From JBCCFW01 sp039029535 (GTDB lineage: Bacteria > Acidobacteriota > JBCCFW01): a stretch of DNA of 5,033 bases. Shown piece after piece: positions 1-5,033 of this stretch. The stretch covers positions 1 through 5,033 of the forward strand of contig JBCCFW010000287.1 of assembly GCA_039029535.1 (NCBI GenBank), in the 5' to 3' direction. Below the pieces are notes generated by a model. The model did no database searches. It was not told where the DNA came from and was given only the letters and a program-made list of their open reading frames with translations. A program made the position numbers and the translations under genes. Each line of letters begins with the position of its first letter. The first letter of the stretch is position 1.

Positions 1-1
1 A

Positions 2-18
2 CACGGTCGATCCTCCCT
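2..18 (-). promoter_or_regulatory. Ribosome binding site and GTG start of a gene leaving the left edge
   Basis: On the minus strand, AGGGAGGA (complement of 11-18) has a GGAGG core at 16-12. It is followed by a 7-nt spacer and a GTG at 4-2. The two complete upstream minus-strand genes also have a 7-nt spacer, which makes a real start likely. Only one codon and one base of the gene would lie in the window, so its product cannot be known. It would be the third gene of the mgtE operon, beginning 81 nt after the acyltransferase stop codon. A second GTG at 21-19 overlaps the binding site and has none of its own, so it is less likely. The rest of 1-85 shows only a weak CTAC/GTAG dyad (51-64), which is too short to call a terminator. 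Confidence 0.5.
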
Positions 19-85
19 CACGACCTCGCCGCAGCGTGCAGCTCCGTCGTCTACCGAAGTGTAGCGTCGACCGGAGTGGGGCGGC

Positions 86-763
86 TCAGCGGCGGCCCCT
101 CACGACCTTGCCGGGAGGCTGGTAACCACCCGTCGTCGCGCAGGGGTAGAGCAAGGCCTTGCGTCCCAGGATGGTGCCGGGGTTGGTGACCGAGTTGCAG
201 CCCGTCTGCGCGCCGTCGCCGAGCAAGGCGCCGAACTTGCGCAGGCCCGTCTCGATCATCCGCTTTTCGTGACGGATGCAGACCTCGTCCTTGGCCAGCT
301 TGAGGTTGGCGAGCTTGGTCCCCGCGCCGAGGTTGACGTCGCGACCGAGCACCGAGTCGCCCACGTAGGCGAAGTGACCGGCCTTCGCTCCCGGCAGGAA
401 CACGGAGCCCTTCACCTCGGTGGCGTGACCGAGGACGGAGCCGTCACCGGCGATGACGTGGCCGCGCAGGTAGGCGCCGTGACGCACCTCGACGTTCTTG
501 CCGATCAGGCAGGGGCCCTGCACGAAGGCGCCGGCCTCGATGACCGAGCCCTCGCCGAGCACGACGTCGCCCCGCACCACCGCGCCGTCTTCCACCGTGC
601 CGGCCTCGAGGTCGCTGCGGGCGTGGTCGGCCACGTACTCCTTGAGCCGAGACCCCAGCACCTCCCAGGCGTGGAGGCAGCCGTCGAAGAGGTCGGCGTG
701 AGGCCAGTCGTCGAGATCGAAGAGAGTCGTGGGCGCAAACGGTTCGGCAGTCATGGCCGTCAT
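86..763 (-). CDS. Stand-alone GlmU-like left-handed beta-helix (hexapeptide) acetyltransferase
   Basis: The product is 225 residues. Residues 1-55 form a short non-repetitive cap (LFDLDDWPHADLFDG). From about 56 to 210 there are hexapeptide-type turns (VVLGEGSVIEAGAFVQGPCLIG and onward) that predict a trimeric left-handed beta-helix using acetyl-CoA. Compared from memory with E. coli GlmU, whose catalytic His363 works with Arg333, Lys351, Tyr366, Asn377 and Asn386, this protein has His130 in KAGHFAYVGD plus Arg100, Lys118, Tyr133, Asn144 and Asn153 at identical offsets. The GlmU uridylyltransferase domain (about 230 residues) is absent and there is no room for it. A cytosolic sugar-phosphate or nucleotide-sugar N-acetyltransferase is inferred; the substrate is unknown. 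The ATG at 763 is chosen for its GGAGG 7 nt upstream; an in-frame TTG at 790 and ATG at 754 are poorer. The gene starts 40 bp after the mgtE stop, so co-transcription is likely. A separate nucleotidyltransferase elsewhere may complete the pathway. Confidence 0.88.
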   Translation of the reverse strand: MTAMTAEPFAPTTLFDLDDWPHADLFDGCLHAWEVLGSRLKEYVADHARSDLEAGTVEDGAVVRGDVVLGEGSVIEAGAFVQGPCLIGKNVEVRHGAYLRGHVIAGDGSVLGHATEVKGSVFLPGAKAGHFAYVGDSVLGRDVNLGAGTKLANLKLAKDEVCIRHEKRMIETGLRKFGALLGDGAQTGCNSVTNPGTILGRKALLYPCATTGGYQPPGKVVRGRR

Positions 764-770
764 CTTCCGG

Positions 771-775
771 CCTCC
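771..775 (-). promoter_or_regulatory. Ribosome binding site of the acyltransferase gene
   Basis: GGAGG on the minus strand lies 7 nt before the ATG at 763-761. It decides the start among three in-frame candidates: TTG at 790 lies upstream of the site, and ATG at 754 would be 16 nt away. Confidence 0.75.
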
Positions 776-803
776 GACGCGACCCGGCAAGCCGCCTCCC
801 GGC

Positions 804-2171
804 TCAGCCGGTCAGCCTCGGCAGCAGCACCGACGCCAGCCCCAGCACGGCGAGGAAGCCGCAGGTGTCCGTGCAGGTCGTCAGGATCGGACCCGACGCC
901 AGCGCAGGGTCCCGGCCGAGGCGCTTGAGCAGCAGGGGCACCGTGCCGCCGATGGCCACCGCCACCATGGTGTTGAAGGCCAGGGCCACGCCGACGACGA
1001 GCCCCAGCCACGGGTTGCCCTTCCAGGCCCAGGCGACGAAGGCGAGCAGCGAGCCCAGGGCCGTGCCGTTGACGAGACCGACGGTCAGCTCCTTGCCGAG
1101 CACGTGAAAGAGGTCGGCCGGTCGGACGATCCCCAGCGACAGCTCGCGCATGGTCACCGCCACCGCCTGGGTTCCGGAGCAGCCGCTCATGTCCGAGATG
1201 ATGGGGAGGAACACCGCCAGGGCGATGACCGCGGCGAGCGTGTCCTGATGCGCAGCGATGACGCTGGCCGCCACGACGTTGAGGACGACGTTCACCGACA
1301 GCCAGCCGAGCCTTCTCCGCGCACGCAGCCAGGTCGGCAGCGAGCGGAGCTCCTCACCGCCGACGATGCCGACGGTCTTGAGGTGGTCGCTGCGCTCTCG
1401 GTCACCGAGCGCCTGCGCCAGGTCGGAGCGTCGGACGATGCCGGCCATGACCCCGTCGTCGTCGACCACCGGCACGCCGAGGAAGCTCGTCTCCTCGAAG
1501 AAGGACGCGAGCTCTTCGAGCCCGTCGTCGAGCTGGACGCTCCGAGGCGACGCGATCATCAGCTCGCGGATGGGTCGGTCGGGCGCGGCCAACAGCAGGT
1601 CGCGAAGGGGGAGGACGCCGTCCAAGCGTGAGCTCGCGTCGACGACGTAGGCGTACTGCACGGCGAAGTCGGCGTAGCGCTCGGCGTTGGCGCGGAGGTC
1701 GTCGAGGACGTCCTGCACCCGGCAGTCGTCGCGGAAGGACAGCGCCTCCGTTTCCATGAGACCGCCGGCGGTGTCGGGCTCGTAGCTCGCGATGCGGCGA
1801 GCGCTGGACGCCGCCTCCGGGCTCATCGCCTCGAGGATGGCCTCGGCGTCTTCGTCGGGGAGGGGGCCGAGCACGTCGCCCTGCTCCTGACCGGGGAGGG
1901 CCTCGACGATGGAAGCGGCGGCGGCGGCGGGGAGCTCCTCGATGAGCCCCACCGCCTGGGCTGCGGGCAGCTCCTCGAGCAGCTCGGCGGCGCGGTCGGG
2001 GTCGAGGAGCGTGACGAGTCGGCGGCAGGTGCCCCGCTCGAGGTGCGCCAGGGCGCGGGCGGCCTCCGCAGGCGGGAGCCCCTCGAGGTAGAAGGCCAGA
2101 CGCTCGGGGTCTCCGGTCTCCACGAGCCGCTCGAGGATGAGCCAGGGACGGGACTCGGTGACTTCGCTCAC
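804..2171 (-). CDS. mgtE: MgtE-family magnesium transporter
   Basis: The product has 455 residues, the usual length for MgtE, a dimeric inner-membrane Mg2+ channel gated by cytosolic Mg2+. Residues 20-125 form the helical MgtE N domain (repeats such as LLEELPA and LIEELPA). Two CBS domains follow at about 126-190, opening with the family signature YEPDTAGGLM, and about 195-258. After a linker helix come five predicted membrane segments at roughly 288-308, 312-340, 361-384, 387-416 and 426-452. The pore-lining region reads PIISDMSGCSGTQ (323-335), and the last helix keeps the conserved acidic residue (D435 in TTCTDTCGF) that corresponds to the pore aspartate of characterised MgtE. The GTG at 2171 is chosen because the N domain begins just after it and GGAG lies 7 nt upstream. 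The frame stays open to 2858, but that extension is low-complexity R/G/A-rich sequence antisense to the protease gene. The gene heads a leftward operon. Unusual: Cys replaces the common Asn of the GNxG pore motif. Cobalt may also be a substrate, as for some relatives. Confidence 0.95.
   Translation of the reverse strand: MSEVTESRPWLILERLVETGDPERLAFYLEGLPPAEAARALAHLERGTCRRLVTLLDPDRAAELLEELPAAQAVGLIEELPAAAAASIVEALPGQEQGDVLGPLPDEDAEAILEAMSPEAASSARRIASYEPDTAGGLMETEALSFRDDCRVQDVLDDLRANAERYADFAVQYAYVVDASSRLDGVLPLRDLLLAAPDRPIRELMIASPRSVQLDDGLEELASFFEETSFLGVPVVDDDGVMAGIVRRSDLAQALGDRERSDHLKTVGIVGGEELRSLPTWLRARRRLGWLSVNVVLNVVAASVIAAHQDTLAAVIALAVFLPIISDMSGCSGTQAVAVTMRELSLGIVRPADLFHVLGKELTVGLVNGTALGSLLAFVAWAWKGNPWLGLVVGVALAFNTMVAVAIGGTVPLLLKRLGRDPALASGPILTTCTDTCGFLAVLGLASVLLPRLTG
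1915..1929. repeat. Short GCG trinucleotide run inside mgtE
   Basis: Five consecutive GCG units lie in the part of mgtE that encodes the alanine run at residues 82-86 of the N domain. It is a simple-sequence tract in a GC-rich gene, could vary in length in frame, and has no evident function. Confidence 0.45.
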
Positions 2172-2178
2172 GTCGGCG

Positions 2179-2182
2179 CTCC
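2179..2182 (-). promoter_or_regulatory. Ribosome binding site of mgtE
   Basis: GGAG on the minus strand stands 7 nt before the GTG at 2171-2169. It supports that GTG over any start in the open frame further upstream. Confidence 0.6.
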
Positions 2183-2190
2183 GCTTCCGG

Positions 2191-2213
2191 GGCGGCCCGC
2201 CGTCGGAGGACGG
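2191..2213. repeat. Two adjacent short inverted repeats in the mgtE leader
   Basis: GGCGG-C-CCGCC (2191-2201) is a perfect 5+1+5 dyad. CCGTC-GGAG-GACGG (2200-2213) is a perfect 5-bp stem with a 4-nt loop. They overlap by two bases, so only one could fold fully at a time. Both would lie in the mgtE mRNA leader, about 20-42 nt ahead of the start codon. In such GC-rich DNA, dyads of this size can arise by chance. Confidence 0.35.
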
Positions 2214-2222
2214 AGGACCGGT

Positions 2223-2246
2223 TGGGTGTCCAGCCAGCTGGGTGTC
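2223..2246 (+). repeat. Direct repeat TGGGTGTC, two copies 16 bp apart
   Basis: TGGGTGTC occurs at 2223-2230 and again at 2239-2246. The start-to-start distance of 16 bp is about 1.5 helical turns. The copies flank the palindromic stretch CCAGCTGG. Its position in the middle of a divergent promoter region fits a regulator binding site, but no regulator is known and the pair may be chance. Confidence 0.4.
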
Positions 2247-2254
2247 GGACCGAC
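2244..2254. repeat. Perfect dyad GTCGG-A-CCGAC
   Basis: This 11-bp inverted repeat has 5-bp arms around one central base and overlaps the end of the second TGGGTGTC copy. It lies 46-56 bp upstream of the protease start codon, a plausible operator position. It does not match any operator that I can name. Confidence 0.35.
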
Positions 2255-2299
2255 GATGAGGGTAAGTTCTCCGCGGGACCGCCCGCTCCGGAACGCCCG

Positions 2300-5033
2300 A
2301 TGTCGTCAGCTCGCGCCTCACTCTCTCTCCTGGCCTGCCTCCTCGTGCTCGCTTCGAGCGCGACGGCCCGTCCACGCCTGCCCAACCGCGACCTGCGCTA
2401 CGAGGGCCGCGTGTCCGGTCCGACCTGGACGCCCCAGCAGGAGCTCGCGCGACAGCGTCTCCTGGAGGTGCTTCCGGTACCGGTGGGGCCGGGTCGGGAG
2501 CTGGTCGTGCGCCCCGGCGGCCGAGTCGGCGAGCTCCAACACCTCTTTGTCCGCGGCGGTCGCCTGACCGCGCCGCCGACGGGGGAGACCGTCGAGCAGG
2601 CCGCCCGACGCTTCCTCGGCACGCATCACGAGCTCTTTGCGACCAGCGCCGACCAGCTGCGTCGGCTGAGCGTGTCGGCCCGGCGCGAGGAACGCGACGC
2701 CCGTGCGACGCACCTCTTCCTGCAACAGCGCGTGGACGACCTGCCGGTCCTGGGAGCCGAGCTCCGACTTCACCACGACCGCGACGGCGCGCTCGTCTCC
2801 GTGTCTGGCGGGCTCCAGGTCGAGCATCGGCTCGACGATGGTCGCTTCGTGCTCTCACCGGAGGAGGCCGTGCAGGCCGCGGCGCGCTCGCTGCGCTTCA
2901 CCCCGTCGGCTGAGCCCCGGCTGCTCGGTCGCGGTCATGACGGGAAGCTCGAGCTCGAGGTCGCGGGCTCGTCGCATCCGGTGCTGGCCGACCGCTGTTG
3001 GTTCCCGGTCGACGACGGCCTGCTCCCGGCCTGGCGGCTCTTCCTGGACTCGCCGGTAGACGGCGGCACGTACCGCGTCGTCGTTCACGCTGGCGATGGT
3101 CGGCTGCTCTCGCGTCTCGACCTCGTGCAAGAGATCGCCACTTCGGGCCTGGTGTTCCCGCTCGATCCGGGCAGCGGCGCCCAGGAAAGCCTCGACTTCG
3201 TCGACGACACCGTCAACGTCGACGAGGCCTCGCCCGCTGGCTGGACCTTCGCGGACGAGACCATCGGCAACAACGTCCACGTTCAAGACGACCTGGACGG
3301 CGACGACGCCACCCTCGGCCTAGCGGCGCAGGCGACCTCCGGTCCCGACCCGCTGGCCTTCGACCATGCCTTCACCGGCACGGTGGAGACGGACCTCGCC
3401 GCGTCCAGCGTGAACCTCTTCTACTGGGTGAACTGGACCCACGACCGGCTCTGGCATCTCGGCTTCGACGAGGCGGCCGGCAACTTCCAGCAGGACAACT
3501 TCGGGCGGGGCGGGCTCGGAGGCGATCCCATCATCGTCGACGTCCAGGACTCCATCGGTCTCAACAACGCGAACTTCCGGACCCTGCCCGACGGTCGCAG
3601 CCCGCGCACGCAGTTCTTCAACTGGAACCGTTCCGGTGAGCTCCGCGACGGCGGCTTCGACGTCTCGGTCATCATTCACGAGTTCGGTCACGGTCTCTCC
3701 AACCGTCTCGTCGACGGTCCGACTCAGACCGGCTGCCTCCGCGGCGGTCAGCCCGGCGCTCTCGGCGAGGGCTGGTCCGACTTCCTGGCGGCGAGCTTCC
3801 TCGACCGCCCGATCATCGGGGCCTGGTCGGTGGAGAACTTCGACCGCGGTCTCCGCCGCTACACCTTCGACGTGCACCCGGTGCACTACGGTGAGCTCTG
3901 CGGTGACGGTCCCTTCTCGGTCCACCGTGACGGTGAGGTCTGGGCGGCCACGCTCTGGGACCTCCGTGACCTGTTCATGGATCGCCACGGTGTCGACACC
4001 GGACGCTGCCGCTTCGAGCGACTCGTCGTCGACGCGATGAAGCTCACTCCCTGTCGACCCAGCTACGTCGATGCGCGTGACGCTCTCCTCCTCGCTGCCG
4101 AGCTGCACGGTGAGGACGGCGATCGTTGTCTCCTGTGGGAGGGCTTCGCTGCCCGGGGCCTGGGTGCTTCGGCCCGCGTGCGCGAGGACTGCACCGACGT
4201 CGAGGACGCGTCCTTCGCCGTGCCGCCGCAATGCCTGGAGTGCACGCTGCCCGGGCCGGTCGTCGAGGAGACGATCACCAGCGACAACACGGTCACCCTG
4301 CGCTTCACGCCGGTTGCCGGTGCCCGTGAGCACGCGTTGCTCCGCAGCGATTCGGCTTGCGGCGACTGCTACGACGCCGAGTTCATCGAGGTCGCCCGCG
4401 TCGGGCCGGGACGTGACGAGCTCGTCGACGTCGATGGCGTGAACGGCCGTCTCTCGGCCGGCGAGACGTTCTCGTACCGAATCGTCGCGCGAGACTTCTC
4501 GTGCACGTCCTACAGTCCTTGCCAGACGATCACCATCGAAGGACGTTGCACTCAGCGACCGCAGGCCGCCGACGGTCAGGCGCTGGGCGTGCTTCAGCTC
4601 GGGCGCGTGCCGCAGTTCGACTGTCAGATGGACCTCACCTGGGTCGAGGCCGAGGCCGCCTGCGGTGACGCCGCCGATCTCGTCTACAACGTCTACCGGA
4701 GCGCGGACCCCGACTTCGAGCCGGCTTCCGAGCATCTCGTCGCGGTCGTGCCAGCGCCGGCGACGACCTGGAGCGACGTCGCCGCGCCCGCCGCGACCTC
4801 GACCTGGGTCGTACGGGCGGAGGACCTGACGGCCGGCGGCGCGGGTCCCAACGGTGGCAACGAGGAGACCAACGACCGTCGCCTCACCCTCGAGCCGCTG
4901 GGACGACTCGGGCCGATCGGCGAGTTCCTCGACGACTCCGACGGCGAGCGCCCCGACGGTCAAGACCTGAGCTCCACGCTGGCGGGCGTGGGCTGGGAGC
5001 GGACCGCGGGCCCGGGTGACGGCGACGCGTGGT
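2300..5033 (+). CDS. Secreted M36 (fungalysin-type) zinc metalloprotease, 3' end outside the window
   Basis: There are 911 whole codons and no stop before the window end. Residues 1-23 are a Sec signal peptide (hydrophobic core LSLLACLLVLASS, likely cut after ATA). Residues about 75-172 match the FTP inhibitory propeptide (LPVLGAELRLHHDRDGALVS), and about 186-275 look PepSY-like. The catalytic domain (about 283-630) has HEFGH at 460-464, giving zinc ligands His460 and His464 and catalytic Glu461. The third ligand is Glu490 in GEGWSDF, 26 residues after the second His, the spacing I recall for fungalysin. GNNV followed by an Asp-rich loop (322-336) and GEVWAATLWDL (545-555) are also M36-like. 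Two fibronectin-III-like modules follow (about 653-748 and 751-866), then the start of another acidic module. The protein is probably made as a zymogen, self-processed and extracellular or surface-associated. The ATG at 2300 is chosen because the signal peptide starts there; its ribosome site is weak (GGAA, 6 nt away). The substrate is unknown. Confidence 0.93.
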   Translation, partial: MSSARASLSLLACLLVLASSATARPRLPNRDLRYEGRVSGPTWTPQQELARQRLLEVLPVPVGPGRELVVRPGGRVGELQHLFVRGGRLTAPPTGETVEQAARRFLGTHHELFATSADQLRRLSVSARREERDARATHLFLQQRVDDLPVLGAELRLHHDRDGALVSVSGGLQVEHRLDDGRFVLSPEEAVQAAARSLRFTPSAEPRLLGRGHDGKLELEVAGSSHPVLADRCWFPVDDGLLPAWRLFLDSPVDGGTYRVVVHAGDGRLLSRLDLVQEIATSGLVFPLDPGSGAQESLDFVDDTVNVDEASPAGWTFADETIGNNVHVQDDLDGDDATLGLAAQATSGPDPLAFDHAFTGTVETDLAASSVNLFYWVNWTHDRLWHLGFDEAAGNFQQDNFGRGGLGGDPIIVDVQDSIGLNNANFRTLPDGRSPRTQFFNWNRSGELRDGGFDVSVIIHEFGHGLSNRLVDGPTQTGCLRGGQPGALGEGWSDFLAASFLDRPIIGAWSVENFDRGLRRYTFDVHPVHYGELCGDGPFSVHRDGEVWAATLWDLRDLFMDRHGVDTGRCRFERLVVDAMKLTPCRPSYVDARDALLLAAELHGEDGDRCLLWEGFAARGLGASARVREDCTDVEDASFAVPPQCLECTLPGPVVEETITSDNTVTLRFTPVAGAREHALLRSDSACGDCYDAEFIEVARVGPGRDELVDVDGVNGRLSAGETFSYRIVARDFSCTSYSPCQTITIEGRCTQRPQAADGQALGVLQLGRVPQFDCQMDLTWVEAEAACGDAADLVYNVYRSADPDFEPASEHLVAVVPAPATTWSDVAAPAATSTWVVRAEDLTAGGAGPNGGNEETNDRRLTLEPLGRLGPIGEFLDDSDGERPDGQDLSSTLAGVGWERTAGPGDGDAW

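Larger units (their letters stand above)
2172..2299. promoter_or_regulatory. Divergent intergenic region between mgtE and the protease gene
   Basis: These 128 bp must hold the promoters of both units, since the start codons point outward from each end. I see no confident -35/-10 pair on either strand; TAAGTT at 2263-2268 is only a weak -10-like sequence for the protease. The spacer contains a direct repeat, a GTCGG/CCGAC dyad, CCAGCTGG (2234-2241), ACCGGT (2217-2222) and two small inverted repeats near the mgtE side. It is too short for a complete M-box (ykoK) magnesium riboswitch, and I recognise none of its elements. Confidence 0.55.

Noticed and set aside
51..64. Hairpin CTAC...GTAG after the acyltransferase gene
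   Set aside because: The stem is 4 bp with no T-tract, and a probable gene start follows on the same strand. It is not a credible terminator.
764..803. Terminator between mgtE and the acyltransferase
   Set aside because: Only 4-bp stems (CCGG/CCGG, AGCC/GGCT) are present, with no T-run; the 40-bp gap and good ribosome site favour co-transcription.
729..1631. 300-codon plus-strand open frame
   Set aside because: It is antisense to mgtE and the acyltransferase start, is dominated by R/H/Q/D repeats, and has no domain. It is a shadow of the real genes.
2172..2299. Magnesium riboswitch (M-box) ahead of mgtE
   Set aside because: The spacer is shorter than a typical M-box and carries no recognisable conserved core; only small GC-rich hairpins are seen.
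2327..2338. Lipoprotein signal (LLAC at residues 10-13) in the protease
   Set aside because: The hydrophobic core continues well past Cys13 and leads to an ATA cleavage site at 21-23. Position -2 is Leu, which is unusual for a lipobox. An ordinary Sec signal fits better.
2172..2858. N-terminal extension of MgtE by 229 codons
   Set aside because: The frame is open by GC bias only. The extension is R/G/A/P-rich low-complexity sequence that overlaps the protease gene antisense, and the GTG at 2171 has its own ribosome site and gives the normal MgtE length.
3320..4963. Very long open frame (547 codons) on the minus strand
   Set aside because: It lies exactly antisense to the M36 protease, has no recognisable domain, and is rich in E/V/R/D as expected for the complement of GC-biased codons. 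The protease frame has a signal peptide, an active site and a domain order that the antisense frame cannot match.

Overview
The window comes from a GC-rich bacterial chromosome with tightly packed genes. It holds two transcription units that point away from a shared 128-bp spacer. The leftward unit carries a complete mgtE-type magnesium transporter gene, then a complete gene for a small left-handed beta-helix acyltransferase. At the very left edge it probably continues into a third gene, of which only the ribosome binding site and GTG start codon are inside the window. The rightward unit is one long gene for an exported zinc metalloprotease of the fungalysin (M36) family, which runs off the right edge.

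Region by region: positions 1-85 are a short spacer with a strong leftward ribosome binding site ahead of a GTG at 4-2. Positions 86-763 (minus) encode a 225-residue stand-alone protein that resembles the acetyltransferase half of GlmU, with the GlmU active-site residues at matching spacing. Positions 804-2171 (minus) encode a full-length MgtE (cytosolic N domain, CBS pair, five membrane segments). Positions 2172-2299 are the divergent spacer, which contains small repeats and dyads. Positions 2300-5033 (plus) encode the secreted metalloprotease: signal peptide, FTP/PepSY-like propeptide, HEFGH catalytic domain, then cysteine-bearing fibronectin-III-like modules that are cut by the window end. 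No stretch longer than 300 bases lacks a gene.

The two (probably three) leftward genes each have a purine-rich Shine-Dalgarno sequence exactly 7 nt from the start codon, and the gap between the first two is 40 bp, so they look like one operon. The sequence shows no biochemical link between magnesium transport and the acyltransferase. The protease looks like an independent gene.

The host is most likely a Gram-negative, high-GC, protease-secreting environmental lineage. The protease tail (paired cysteines with 'YNVYRSADPDF'-type Fn3 modules) resembles secreted proteins I associate with Acidobacteriota such as Thermoanaerobaculia. That placement is recall-based inference and not firm. I see no phage, transposon, CRISPR or RNA gene here, and no convincing undescribed system. 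The most notable items are the GlmU-like acetyltransferase lacking a uridylyltransferase domain, the variant pore motif in MgtE, and the modular protease.
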